In this document: positions 36,215-46,554 of the stretch, piece by piece
Layout of the letters: every line of letters starts with the position of its first letter
How positions within the stretch are numbered: position 1 is the first letter of the stretch
Assembly: GCF_030730865.1 (NCBI RefSeq)
Contig: NZ_JAVALZ010000001.1
Location: 496,001-560,000, forward strand
Source of the DNA: Uliginosibacterium sp. 31-16
GTDB taxonomy: Bacteria; Pseudomonadota; Gammaproteobacteria; Burkholderiales; Rhodocyclaceae
Length of the DNA stretch: 64,000 nt
Direction: 5' to 3'
Notes under the pieces: generated by a model
The model's input: the letters and a program-made list of their open reading frames with translations, nothing else
Told to the model about the DNA's origin: nothing
Databases searched by the model: none
Translations under genes and position numbers: made by a program

Positions 36215-37344
36215 CCTGGCAACAACTCCGTGTAGACGTCCAGCGTCTGCTGCACGGACAAGGCTAGCGCAAACTCTTGTTCAGCACGCTCGCGGCTGAC
36301 CCGGCCCATGCGCTGACGCAGCTCCGCATCGCTCACCAACCGGGCGAACGCATCAGCCAATGCTGCCGGATCCCGCACCGGCACCAGCAAACCGTTGCCC
36401 TCATGCTGCACCACCTCGCGGCAGCCCGGTGCGTCTGTCGTCACGATGGCTCGCCCTGACGCCGCCGCTTCAAGTAATGACTTCGGGATGCCTTCACCAT
36501 AAAACGAAGGCAGGCACGCTATGTGACAACCGGCATACAAGGCAGCCACATCTTCACGCCGTCCCAGCCAGCGCACGACACCTTCTGCGTGCCAAGCCCG
36601 CAATTGCTGCAGAGGAATGGCCGCCGGATTTGCCACATCGGGCTCACCGACCAGCACGCACTCTGCGACAACCCCACGCTCGTGCAGCAAACGTGCAGCC
36701 GCGACAAAATCACCCACTCCCTTGTCCCACAACATGCGTGCCACCAGCAGGATACGCGGCACACCGGAGGGCTCCGGCTGTACGGCAAATTCGGCCAGAT
36801 CGACCCCTGCCCCTCGAACCAGGCGTATCCGTTCAGCCGGCACGATACCGGCCTCGGTCATCTCAGCCACGTTATCCTGATTCTGCAGGATCAGAAGCTC
36901 CCGCCGGTCGCCCAGCAGCAACCGGAACACCGTTTTGACCAGAGGCCTCAACAGGCGTGCTTTGGACGAGTCAGAACTGAACAATATCCCCAATCCGGCC
37001 ATGGCATTCACGATCGCACGCATCCCGGCAAGCTTCGCCACCAGACTGCCGTACAGCACCGGCTTGAGGGAGACGTGGTGCACGATGTCAGGCCGCTCTG
37101 TCCGGTAAACCCGCCACAAGCGCCACAGCACGCCCAGCTCGGCCAGCGGATTGGCACTGCGTCGACTCATCTCGAACGGAATCAAACGCAAGCCTGCTGC
37201 AGTGATGCGTTCGCCATGCTCGCGCACTCGCGTCACCACCACCACGTCATAACCCGCCGCACGCGCGGCCACACCCAAGGGCAGGCGATGCGAGCAGAAG
37301 TACCAGTCTTCCGTCACGAAAAACAGCAGCTTGCGAGACCCCAC
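36211..37344 (-). CDS. GT4 glycosyltransferase (WbpT/WbpU position)
   Basis: 377 residues, GT-B fold. It begins KLLFFVTEDWYFCSHRLPLG, a phrase common in O-antigen GT4 enzymes. The donor-binding part contains RILLVARMLWDKGVGDFVAA, and the catalytic E-x7-E type segment is PSFYGEGIPKSLLEAAASG. It probably adds the second sugar of the repeat unit to the lipid-linked primer at the inner face of the membrane. The GTG at 37344 follows the asnB stop by two bases and has AAGGGG upstream, so I chose it over frames that extend into asnB. Confidence 0.82.
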   Translation of the reverse strand: MGSRKLLFFVTEDWYFCSHRLPLGVAARAAGYDVVVVTRVREHGERITAAGLRLIPFEMSRRSANPLAELGVLWRLWRVYRTERPDIVHHVSLKPVLYGSLVAKLAGMRAIVNAMAGLGILFSSDSSKARLLRPLVKTVFRLLLGDRRELLILQNQDNVAEMTEAGIVPAERIRLVRGAGVDLAEFAVQPEPSGVPRILLVARMLWDKGVGDFVAAARLLHERGVVAECVLVGEPDVANPAAIPLQQLRAWHAEGVVRWLGRREDVAALYAGCHIACLPSFYGEGIPKSLLEAAASGRAIVTTDAPGCREVVQHEGNGLLVPVRDPAALADAFARLVSDAELRQRMGRVSRERAEQEFALALSVQQTLDVYTELLPG

Positions 37345-37346
37345 GC

Positions 37347-39302
37347 TCAGCTCACCCCTTCGTGAGCCAGCCATTGCTGGAACATCAACACATCCCACAG
37401 CGGATACTGCCAGTTGCGCCGGCCCGAGAGATGTTCGGTCCAGCGCCGGCGAATTTCTTCTGGCCGCAGATAACCTTCACGGCGCAGGCGCGACTCGTCC
37501 AGCAGGTCTTCCGCCCAATCGCGCAAGGGGCCGCGCAACCAGTCGCCAATCGGCACGCCAAAACCCATTTTCGGGCGCTCGATCAGCTCGCGCGGCACAT
37601 GGCGATACAGCACCTGGCGCAACGCCCATTTGCTGTCATGGCCGCGGATCTTCATGTTCATCGGCAGGCGCCAGGCGAACTCCACCACGCGATGGTCCAG
37701 CATCGGCACGCGGGTTTCGAGCGACACCCCCATCGCCGCGCGATCGACCTTTACCAGGATGTCATCCGGCAGATAGCCCGCCAGATCGAGCGCCATCATC
37801 TGTTCAACGAAGCCTGCTTCGCCAACGATCATGCTGCCATCGGTCATGCGCACCGGCGGCTCATGAGCCCCGATCACCAGCGCCGCCGGATCATGCCAGT
37901 GCGAAATCAGCATCTGGTACAGGGTCAGCGGCGAATCCGCCGCCAGCACGCGCGCGCCCTTGTGCAGCTTGTCGCCGATATTGCCGTGGCGCATCGCACG
38001 CGGCATGACGGGCGTGAGCGGGCCAAGCAGTCGATTCCAGACGCGCGGCGAAAGGCCGTGAATCGCCCCGCCCAGCGCCTTGCGCGCAAAGCCCGGCAGG
38101 CGTGAGAGCTTGCCCCACATGCGCAGCGCCAGTAGATAGCGCGTATAGCCACAGAACAATTCATCGCCCGCATCGCCGGAGAGCGAAACGGTCACGTGCT
38201 GGCGTGCGAGTTTTGAAACCAGATAGGTCGGAATCTGCGAAGCGTCCGAAAACGGCTCGTCATACAGTTCCGGCAAGTGCGGAATCACATCCATCGCCTG
38301 CTGCGGCGTCACGTACAGCTCGGTGTGCTCGGTCCCCAGATGACGGGCGACGGCCTTGGCGTGCTCGGCCTCGTTGTATTCCTTTTCGTTGAAGCCGATG
38401 GTGAAGGTTTTCACCGGGCGGGCAGACTGTGTCTGCATCAGCGCCACGACCAGCGAGGAATCCACCCCGCCAGACAAGAAAGCCCCCAGCGGCACATCGG
38501 CCACCATCTGCTGCGCGACGGCATCCTTGAGCAGACGCTCCAGTTCGTCGACCGCTGTTTCGTGCGCGCGGTGATCCAGCCCGGCCAGCCCGCCAGCCAC
38601 CGCCTCACGCGGATCCCAGTAAGACTCTTCGCCCAGAACCCGTTCGCCTGTCTTCAGGCTCAGCAGGCAACCTGGGCGTAATTTGCTGATCCCGGCGTAA
38701 ATCGAATGCGGTGCGGGGATGTAGTTGTAACGCAGCAACAGCGTGATCGCATCGCGATTGATCTCACCCACGCACGCCGGATGCGCCTTGAGCGCCTTCA
38801 GCTCCGAGCCAAACAGCAAGCAGTCCCCCTGCCAGCCGTAATACAGCGGCTTCTCGCCGATACGGTCCCGCGCCAGCACCAGTTCGCGTGTTTCGCGATC
38901 CCACAGGGCCAAGGCAAACATGCCGGTGGCCCGTTGCAGGGTTGCTTTCACCCCCCAGTGTGCGCAGCCGGCCAGCAGGGTCTCGGTATCCGAATGCCCG
39001 CGCCAGGCCGGCGCAGCGCCTGCCGCCTCCAGCTCGGCACGCAATGCCATATGGTTATAAATCTCGCCATTGAAGGCAATCACGTAACGTGCGCAAGCTG
39101 AAACCATCGGCTGGTGCCCGGCGGGCGAAAGATCCAGAATCGAAAGCCGCCGATGCCCCAGCGCAATCCCCTGCTCTTCGTCCCACCAATACCCGGCATC
39201 ATCCGGCCCGCGATGCACGATGCGATCGTTCATCGCGCGCAGCACCGCCTCCGCCACCAGGCCGGAACGCCCCACCGTCAGATAGCCCGCAAATCCACAC
39301 AT
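37347..39302 (-). CDS. asnB: asparagine synthetase-type amidotransferase (AsnB/WbpS)
   Basis: 651 residues. Class II glutaminase domain with the nucleophile Cys2 (MCGFAGYL); the ATG at 39302 is fixed by this. RPDD-type substrate loop in HRGPDDAGYW. The synthetase domain has the PP-loop LSGGVDSSLV and then the SLSGDAGDELFCGYTRY segment. In O-antigen loci such enzymes (WbpS) are thought to amidate uronic acids, and a UDP-glucuronate 4-epimerase is in this cluster. Making free asparagine is the alternative. Confidence 0.87.
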   Translation of the reverse strand: MCGFAGYLTVGRSGLVAEAVLRAMNDRIVHRGPDDAGYWWDEEQGIALGHRRLSILDLSPAGHQPMVSACARYVIAFNGEIYNHMALRAELEAAGAAPAWRGHSDTETLLAGCAHWGVKATLQRATGMFALALWDRETRELVLARDRIGEKPLYYGWQGDCLLFGSELKALKAHPACVGEINRDAITLLLRYNYIPAPHSIYAGISKLRPGCLLSLKTGERVLGEESYWDPREAVAGGLAGLDHRAHETAVDELERLLKDAVAQQMVADVPLGAFLSGGVDSSLVVALMQTQSARPVKTFTIGFNEKEYNEAEHAKAVARHLGTEHTELYVTPQQAMDVIPHLPELYDEPFSDASQIPTYLVSKLARQHVTVSLSGDAGDELFCGYTRYLLALRMWGKLSRLPGFARKALGGAIHGLSPRVWNRLLGPLTPVMPRAMRHGNIGDKLHKGARVLAADSPLTLYQMLISHWHDPAALVIGAHEPPVRMTDGSMIVGEAGFVEQMMALDLAGYLPDDILVKVDRAAMGVSLETRVPMLDHRVVEFAWRLPMNMKIRGHDSKWALRQVLYRHVPRELIERPKMGFGVPIGDWLRGPLRDWAEDLLDESRLRREGYLRPEEIRRRWTEHLSGRRNWQYPLWDVLMFQQWLAHEGVS

Positions 39303-39316
39303 CGCCCGCTCCATCC

Positions 39317-40453
39317 TTACGCCTGCCGCAAATGCGCCAGGTGCTCAAAAATTTCTTCGTACAAGCTCGCCACATGCCGGATCTCGAATCCATCCAGCAT
39401 GCGCTGGCGCGCACGCAAGGCCATACGGACACGCTCCGCCGCCGGCAAAGTCAGCATGGCCTGCATCGCCCCGGCAAACGCCGCCACATCGCCCGGCACC
39501 ACCACCCGGCCGCAGTCGCCAACGATTGACTCGGAATCGCCCACGTCGGTCGCCACACAAGGCACGCCGCAGGCCAATGCCTCGCCCAGCACATTCGGAA
39601 ACGCCTCGCCGAAAATGGAGGACAGACAAGCCAGATCCAGTGCTGCCGTGATCCGGGGCACATCCTGCCGCAAGCCCAGGCAATGCACACGCCCCTCCAG
39701 CCCATACGCGCGGATCAGCGCAGCAAGCTCGGCATTATCAGGCCCAGCATCCAAGCCAGCGAGCAGAAAATGCTGCGCCGGACATTGCTGCAAGACCTGC
39801 GCCGCCGCTGCGAGAAAACCTGCATGATTTTTCTGCGGTGAATAGCGCGCAATCATGCCCGCCAGCGGCACGTCCGCCGCAAGCCCCAATTCAGTACGCA
39901 GGGACAGGCGCGCCTCCAGGTCCGGCTTGAAGGCATCGAGATCAAAACCATTCTGGATCAGACAAAACTTGTCCGACGCATAGTGCTCTGCCACGTGAAT
40001 ATCACGCGCCCGCACCGAACAGCTGATGATCGCATCCGGCACGAAACGCGAAAGCCTGCCGCACAACTTGACCACCGCGCGCGTGGCCCGACTGGTCAGG
40101 CGTTCATCCACCGCCGAGTTGCGAATCCCCCAGGCCACGGGAATGCCAGCCAAGCGAGCCGCCAGGCCGCCAATCAGGTCGGCGTGGTACATCCAGGTCG
40201 ACACCACATCCGCGTTCAGCGCGCGCAAGCGCCGCGCCAGTCGCCAGATCGCAAGGGGATTGGGCCGACCCGGATGCATGTTCAGCGTTTCCACCCTGAT
40301 GCCTGCCGCCTGAAACCTCGGCAAAAGATCGCCACCCGCCTTGAGCGTGATCACCGTCGCGTTTTTCAGATGCGGGCCGTTCAACAACAGCTTGAGCAGC
40401 ATGTTTTCGGCGCCGCCAGCAACCAGGCCGGTAATGACAAATACGACTTTCAT
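39317..40453 (-). CDS. GT4 glycosyltransferase
   Basis: 378 residues, GT-B fold. The N-terminus MKVVFVITGLVAGGAENMLL is typical of GT4 enzymes, as are IQNGFDLDAFKPD, GMIARYSPQKNHAGFLAA and SSIFGEAFPNVLGEALACG, which holds the E-x7-E motif. Cytosolic face of the inner membrane, sugar unknown. The ATG at 40453 opens the Rossmann strand. It lies 14 bp before the asnB start and 200 bp after the next gene upstream, from which it is separated by a palindromic repeat, so it may have its own promoter. Confidence 0.85.
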   Translation of the reverse strand: MKVVFVITGLVAGGAENMLLKLLLNGPHLKNATVITLKAGGDLLPRFQAAGIRVETLNMHPGRPNPLAIWRLARRLRALNADVVSTWMYHADLIGGLAARLAGIPVAWGIRNSAVDERLTSRATRAVVKLCGRLSRFVPDAIISCSVRARDIHVAEHYASDKFCLIQNGFDLDAFKPDLEARLSLRTELGLAADVPLAGMIARYSPQKNHAGFLAAAAQVLQQCPAQHFLLAGLDAGPDNAELAALIRAYGLEGRVHCLGLRQDVPRITAALDLACLSSIFGEAFPNVLGEALACGVPCVATDVGDSESIVGDCGRVVVPGDVAAFAGAMQAMLTLPAAERVRMALRARQRMLDGFEIRHVASLYEEIFEHLAHLRQA

Positions 40454-40541
40454 GAGTGAAGGAACACGGGCGAGGGGTAAATCCTGCTCATCCAGCCACC
40501 CGAAGAGACGCACCGGACAACCCTGTGCAGGCATGCATCGC

Positions 40542-40609
40542 GAAGAACCTCACCGGACAAGGATCTTCGGACAGGATTGCTGAAGATCCTTGTCCCGCGA
40601 GGCTCTTCA
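40542..40609. repeat. nested palindrome (large cruciform) between glycosyltransferase genes
   Basis: Inner arms GGACAAGGATCTTC (40555-40568) and GAAGATCCTTGTCC (40582-40595) are a perfect 14-bp inverted repeat. Outer arms GAAGAACCTC (40542-40551) and GAGGCTCTTC (40600-40609) pair with one mismatch. The sequence belongs to the palindromic repeat family. No T-tract follows, so it is not a plain terminator. The rest of 40454-40652 has no gene. Confidence 0.7.
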
Positions 40610-40652
40610 GGCAGTCTGCACGCCATTTTCCGCCTAACTCCGATTCCGCTTC

Positions 40653-41753
40653 TCATTGCCCCCCCGCCGCCAGCAACAATTCCTCGTACTGTCCCACAAT
40701 AGCCTCGACCGCATACGGCGCCACCACCTCCGCCGGTACTCGCGCCGGACCACGTACTGCCCACTGTCGCAGCGCATCCGCCAGAGCTTCTGCGCTGACC
40801 TCGCCTGCGATCTCGCAGCCCGGTACGCCCGTCAGCGCCTCGCGCACGCCACCCGGGCACGGTAGGGCGACCACAGGCGTGCCGGACGCCAGCGCTTCCA
40901 GCACCACATTCGAGAACCCTTCGTAGCGAGAACTCAGCACAAAACCATCCGCCGCCGCGAACCATGCATACGGGTTCGCCTGAAAACCGCGCAGACAAAT
41001 GCGCTCACCCTGCCCGGCAGCGTCGATCTGCGTCTGCAGCGCCGCACGCTCCGGCCCCTCACCCAAGATATCGAGCTGCACATCCAGCGCCGGGCATTGA
41101 GCCAACGCCGCCACGAGCAGATCAAAACCTTTCTGCGCCACCAGCCGACCAGCCGCCACCAAGCGCAAACGCCCCGCCACACGCGCTGCGAACTCGGCAG
41201 GCAAAGGCTCTGCACAACGCGCCCGAATCACCGCCAATGCTAGTGGATTACGGATCACCCGGGTCTTGTCCGGCGGAAAACCAAAACGCCCAACCAGATC
41301 ATCGCGCATGTCGAAAGACTGGCACACCAGCCGGTCAACACGCCGATAGGCATGCCGGTACAGCAGCGCCCACAGGCGCGGGCGGCGGAATTCGCGCAGG
41401 TATTCACTGACCACCATCGTCTCGCGCGCCACATGGCGCACCCCACACGGAAACAGGCTGCGCACCAGACTCAACGCCAAATTCAGGTGGCCCAGGGTCG
41501 AGAAGAGCAGATCCGGCCGCCGCGCCCACAGCAGGCGAATGATCTTGGGCAAAGCGGCCAGCACCCGCGTACATCCCAGATCAATCAGTTCCACATCCGC
41601 CGGCACCGCATCGCGGTACGCCGCATTGCGCATATCAACCACGGCCAGCACCGGCCTGATGCGCGCGCGATCAAAATGCTGCAGCAAGGTCAACATCACC
41701 CGCTCGGCCCCGCCGCCGTGCAGCGACGGAATCACGAACAGCACGGTCTTCAC
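40653..41753 (-). CDS. GT4 glycosyltransferase
   Basis: 366 residues, GT-B fold, with VLFVIPSLHGGGAERVMLTL at the N-terminus, RVIRNPLAL, RLVAAGRLVAQKGFDLLVAA and SSRYEGFSNVVLEALASGTP carrying the E-x7-E motif. Similar to WbnK/WbuB-like O-antigen enzymes by these phrases only. The start is a GTG at 41753 that overlaps the previous stop (GTGA), with GGAGG at good distance. Confidence 0.85.
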   Translation of the reverse strand: MKTVLFVIPSLHGGGAERVMLTLLQHFDRARIRPVLAVVDMRNAAYRDAVPADVELIDLGCTRVLAALPKIIRLLWARRPDLLFSTLGHLNLALSLVRSLFPCGVRHVARETMVVSEYLREFRRPRLWALLYRHAYRRVDRLVCQSFDMRDDLVGRFGFPPDKTRVIRNPLALAVIRARCAEPLPAEFAARVAGRLRLVAAGRLVAQKGFDLLVAALAQCPALDVQLDILGEGPERAALQTQIDAAGQGERICLRGFQANPYAWFAAADGFVLSSRYEGFSNVVLEALASGTPVVALPCPGGVREALTGVPGCEIAGEVSAEALADALRQWAVRGPARVPAEVVAPYAVEAIVGQYEELLLAAGGQ

Positions 41754-42310
41754 GCCGCGCCTCCGCAACACGCCCGGTCACGCCAGGCCAGCGCGGCGCC
41801 CACAGGGAAACACAGTGCACACAACGTCCACGCAGCGATGCCTTGCGGCCAGAGCAGTGCGACGCCACGTGCGGCGAGATCATGCAGACTGAAGCGCCCC
41901 CAGTTAATTGCCATCCGCACGAACCACTGCGGCGCGAAACGAAACCAGCCGAAATCATCCGATAGAGCCTGACGCGCCCAGCAAGCCAGCCCTGCAGCAT
42001 TGCGCCGCGCATCGGGCAGACAAGCGTCGTCGCTGTCGAGCGTCAGAAACAGCTCGCCACGCGCCTCGGCTGCGCCGCGATTCATCGCGGTTTTCTTGTG
42101 GCCGTTCTTCTGCCAGACGTAATGTATCGAAAAACCTGCTTCAGACTGCCAGCGAGCAACAAGCTCACGTGTGTCATCCGTCGAGCCATCATCAACGATC
42201 AGCCATTCGAAGTCGCGGCAGGTCTGGGCACAGAGGCTGTCATACAGCACAGCGGCACGGTTGTAGGTCGGAGTAAACACCGTAAACAAAGACCGATGGG
42301 ATCCGTTCAT
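41750..42310 (-). CDS. GT2 glycosyltransferase with internal deletion
   Basis: 186 residues, far shorter than the ~280-300 of the related GT-A enzymes. The N-terminal nucleotide-binding part is intact: FTVFTPTYNRAAVLYDSLCA, WLIVDDGSTDDTREL and FLTLDSDDACLPDA with the DxD-type motif. Right after it the frame jumps to what looks like the family C-terminus (AAGLACWARQALSDDFGWFR, then RFSLHDLA and a membrane-associated tail). About 100 residues, including the acceptor-side region, seem to be missing in frame. It may be inactive or may work only with a partner. The ATG at 42310 overlaps the previous stop by 4 bp, and the gene stays coupled to its neighbours. Confidence 0.7.
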   Translation of the reverse strand: MNGSHRSLFTVFTPTYNRAAVLYDSLCAQTCRDFEWLIVDDGSTDDTRELVARWQSEAGFSIHYVWQKNGHKKTAMNRGAAEARGELFLTLDSDDACLPDARRNAAGLACWARQALSDDFGWFRFAPQWFVRMAINWGRFSLHDLAARGVALLWPQGIAAWTLCALCFPVGAALAWRDRACCGGAA

Positions 42311-43266
42311 GCCCGACCTTCCCCTGCCGGATGACGCCAGCGATAGTAACCAAGAAGGCTCGCAACTACCCGCAAAGTTGCCGGCAGATACAAGACCCAA
42401 GCCAGCATCCGGACGCCAAATGTTGCCCACGCCCTGCACAAGAGCTCCGGCACGGCAAGCGCGCCTTCGCGCGAACAGGCCACACACACCGCAGACAGAC
42501 CATGCGCCTCGCAGCACAGGCGCAACCAAGCTACACGCCACACCGCCATGCCCGCAGCACGCGCCGCGTCGGCAATCGCCGCCCAAATCCGCAAATTGTC
42601 GAGCTGCTGAGTGAGCTTGGCCGTGGCCGTGGTATTACCGCCATGCTGGCGCCAGACGCCAACACAGCGATCAAGCAGTACCACACTTCCCTGCGTCGCC
42701 AGTCGATAGAGCGACTCCCAGTCCGAACTGATCGCAGGGGAGCGATAGAAATCAAGGGCCAGCGCCCGCTTGCGGTCGTACACCACCCCCATGTGCATAA
42801 GCTGCTGCGCAGCAGGTAATTCGGCCAGCAGCCTCAAGCCACTCAAGCACCGTACACTACCCGTCACGCCAAAATCCTTTCCGCCCTCATCGGTAGCAGC
42901 ATGCCCGGCAACCAGCACGCACTCCGGATCCCGGGCAATAAAGGACATGGCCTCCGTAATGAAGCCGGGGTCACGGAAATAATCGTCACCATCGAGATTG
43001 ACGACATAATCCCCGCCAGCCAGTTCGTGGAGCAAGCGACGGTAATTCCCCACCCGCCCGAGATTGCACTCATTCCGGACAACCCTCAGGCGCGCATCGG
43101 TGAAACGCGCCAGCCGCGCAACGGTATCGTCCGGCGACGCATCGTCACACACGATCACTTCAAGATTCGGCCAGGTCTGTGCCAGCGCCGATTCGACCGC
43201 CTGCTCGACGAATCCCGCCTGCGCGTAGGTGGGAATCATGACGGTCACGAGGGGACGTGCGCTCAT
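42307..43266 (-). CDS. GT2 family glycosyltransferase
   Basis: 319 residues. GT-A domain: VTVMIPTYAQAGFVEQAVES, VIVCDDASPDDT and YVVNLDGDDYFRDPGF with the DxD-type DGDD. The segment SSDWESLYRL near 205 fits the acceptor/catalytic base region, which this gene keeps and its downstream neighbour lacks. The C-terminal ~70 residues are hydrophobic and probably membrane-attached. Overlaps both neighbours by 4 bp. Confidence 0.85.
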   Translation of the reverse strand: MSARPLVTVMIPTYAQAGFVEQAVESALAQTWPNLEVIVCDDASPDDTVARLARFTDARLRVVRNECNLGRVGNYRRLLHELAGGDYVVNLDGDDYFRDPGFITEAMSFIARDPECVLVAGHAATDEGGKDFGVTGSVRCLSGLRLLAELPAAQQLMHMGVVYDRKRALALDFYRSPAISSDWESLYRLATQGSVVLLDRCVGVWRQHGGNTTATAKLTQQLDNLRIWAAIADAARAAGMAVWRVAWLRLCCEAHGLSAVCVACSREGALAVPELLCRAWATFGVRMLAWVLYLPATLRVVASLLGYYRWRHPAGEGRA

Positions 43267-44204
43267 TTTTCAGCCGCTCGCGCCCAGACAGTCATGCGCC
43301 CCGTCTGGCCAAACAGTGCCAGCAGACAGGCCAATGGATGCAGCAACAGAGACAGGCGGCTGGCGCAGAAGCGCTCGATCAGGCGGGCAAACCGACTCAG
43401 GCCTTTATCATGCGCGGCATACGCGAGACTGAGCAACAGATTGGTCAGCAGGCGTTGATGCAGGATGCGCTCGACGCGCCAGCCCGCCTTTTCCAGCAAG
43501 GCGGTCATCGTTTCAGGCGTGAAGTGATAGAGGTGTGTCGGCAGCTGCAAGGCATACCAGCGATCCTTGAACACACGGAATTCCAGTGCGCCGGCATTCG
43601 GCACCGAGAGAGCCAGGTGTGCGCCGGGTTGCGACCACTCCCGCAACTTCTGCAGACAGGCCAACGGATCGTGCAGGTGCTCGATCACCATCCAGGCCAC
43701 GATCAGGTCAAAGCGCTCGGCAGGTGTCGGTGCGTCCTCCAAACTGCCAGCATGGACCTCGAAACCACCTGCCCGCGCCGCCGCCGCGGCGGACGCGGAG
43801 AACTCAATCCCCTGCACGGACCAGTCCTGATCGGCCATTTTCCGGAGAAAACGCCCCGAAGCACACCCCACCTCAAGCATCCTGCCTGGTGGCAGAGTTG
43901 GCACCCGTTCACCATTGTGTTCAAGCAGGCGAATCAGCGCCCGTTTGCACCAAGAACGCTGGCGCGGCGCCACGATCCGCGTACCCACGTAAGGACCATA
44001 GTCATCTGGATAGAACAACCCAATGCTCTCCGGCACTGGGCGCGGATTCGTGCGGAGCAGCCCGCAGCAGTGGCATTGCACGACATCAAAAATCCCCGCG
44101 CGGCCGGTCAACCGATCCGCCCCGGAAAACAGACGTTGATCCGCACGCACGCAGCCCATCGGACAAGCACAATCTTCGAGAACGACTTCCTGCTCAGCAC
44201 TCAT
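43263..44204 (-). CDS. SAM-dependent methyltransferase with N-terminal Cys cluster
   Basis: 313 residues. The N-terminus carries paired cysteines (CACPMGC, then CHCCGLLRTNPRP), probably a zinc site, as in sugar methyltransferases of O-antigen loci. The class I methyltransferase domain has LEVGCASGRFLRKMA (motif I) and FDLIVAWMVIEHLHDP. It probably methylates a sugar or the end of a glycan, which in some systems stops chain growth. The ATG at 44204 overlaps the flippase stop by 4 bp. Confidence 0.82.
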   Translation of the reverse strand: MSAEQEVVLEDCACPMGCVRADQRLFSGADRLTGRAGIFDVVQCHCCGLLRTNPRPVPESIGLFYPDDYGPYVGTRIVAPRQRSWCKRALIRLLEHNGERVPTLPPGRMLEVGCASGRFLRKMADQDWSVQGIEFSASAAAAARAGGFEVHAGSLEDAPTPAERFDLIVAWMVIEHLHDPLACLQKLREWSQPGAHLALSVPNAGALEFRVFKDRWYALQLPTHLYHFTPETMTALLEKAGWRVERILHQRLLTNLLLSLAYAAHDKGLSRFARLIERFCASRLSLLLHPLACLLALFGQTGRMTVWARAAEK

Positions 44205-45486
44205 TTGCGCCCCCTGCCCAGACATACCCATCCCTGCAACACCACAACCACCCCGTACATCACAGCCGAAGACAAGACCACGCCACGCACGCCGAGCCAA
44301 TCAACCAGCGCCAGGTACGCCAGACACTTGGCTACGATGGCCGCTGCGGTGATGGCTACGATGACGCCATGCTGCTGCCTTGCAGCCAGCACCATCGAAA
44401 AAAAGGTCGACAGGAAGTACACCGGCAATTGCAGCAGACTCCAGCGCAGCACTTCACTGACCTGCCGGGTATCCTGCGCCGAAAAAGCCCCTCGTTCAAA
44501 AAGCACCTGCACGCCCACAGGCGCGAACAGCGCAGCCAGCAACGCCAGCAACGCGCCAGCCGCAACGATCATCGCGGTCCAGCGCAGCAGCCCGCCACGC
44601 AAATCACCCCCGCCTGCCACCATGGCGGACAACACTGGCAGGCTGGCCCGTCCAAGGCTGGTTGCCCCCAAGCCGAGAATCAACGCCATGATCCGGCTGG
44701 CATACCCCAAGGTAGAAATCGCCCCCTCACCCAAAGAGCCACAGAAGAACTGATCGAGCATCGGCAACAGGGCGGTAAGAGCCTGCCCGAAGATCATGAT
44801 CCCCAGGCCACGGCGAAAATCCACCCAGAGGGGGGCGCGCAGAGACAAACGCGGCCTTGCGAGGCCAGCACCACGCCCAAGCAATACCGAAAAAAAGACG
44901 GTCTGACACACAAAACCTGCAATTGTCCCCCAAACCAGCACCTCCACCCGCGATCCGGCCACAAGCAAGGCAAGCAGCAACAGCAGCGAAGGCACCGCTT
45001 CCAGCAGGGTATTCAGGTGTCGTCCAGCAGCCAGCATCCAGGATGCCAGCAAACTCGACACCAGACCGAAAGGCACGACGAGTGCCAGAGTACGAAGCAT
45101 CTCCTGGCCCATCAGCCCCCCTTGGCCTTTCACCAGCACAGGCAGCAGCGGCGCACACAAAACAACACCGGCACCGATAAGCAAACCCGCCAGCAAGGTC
45201 CAGCCTAGAAGCTCCCCGTGAAACCGGCGCAGATCGGCTTCAGGCGCCCCTTGCGCCCGCGCCGCCAGCGGCACCAGAACCAGACTCACAACCCCCAGCG
45301 CCAGCGCCACCGGATAGTTCACGACATTGAAGGCTACCAGATAGCCATCGACCACCGGCCCCGTGCCAAACCCGGCAGCGACGGCCATCTCTTTGAAAGC
45401 CCCGGCAAGCTTGGCGAGGAATACAAAACCGCTCACCCACAGCATGCCGCGCAGAATGCTGCGACCCGGACTGGTTTTCACCCCGG

Positions 45487-45490
<4 letters not shown>
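44201..45490 (-). CDS. MurJ/MviN-like lipid-linked oligosaccharide flippase
   Basis: 429 residues, with about 12-14 membrane helices. The start resembles MurJ proteins: SGFVFLAKLAGAFKEMAVAA, GPVVDGYLVAF and LGVVSLVLVPLAARA, and there is FGQALTALLPMLDQFFCGSL in the middle. In this cluster it is the only candidate for moving the lipid-linked O-unit across the inner membrane (the Wzx role); a MurJ fold in that place is somewhat unusual. The ATG at 45490 overlaps the upstream stop by 4 bp. Confidence 0.8.
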
Positions 45491-46500
<1,010 letters not shown>

Positions 46501-46554
46501 GGGAGCAGACTTTCTCGGGTCACCGCGACGCGGTGAAGAATGACAAGGCGCGCA

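Noticed and set aside
43586..45208. 540-codon plus-strand frame opposite the methyltransferase and flippase
   Set aside because: Low-complexity, His/Pro/Arg-rich shadow of real minus-strand genes; no ribosome site or family.
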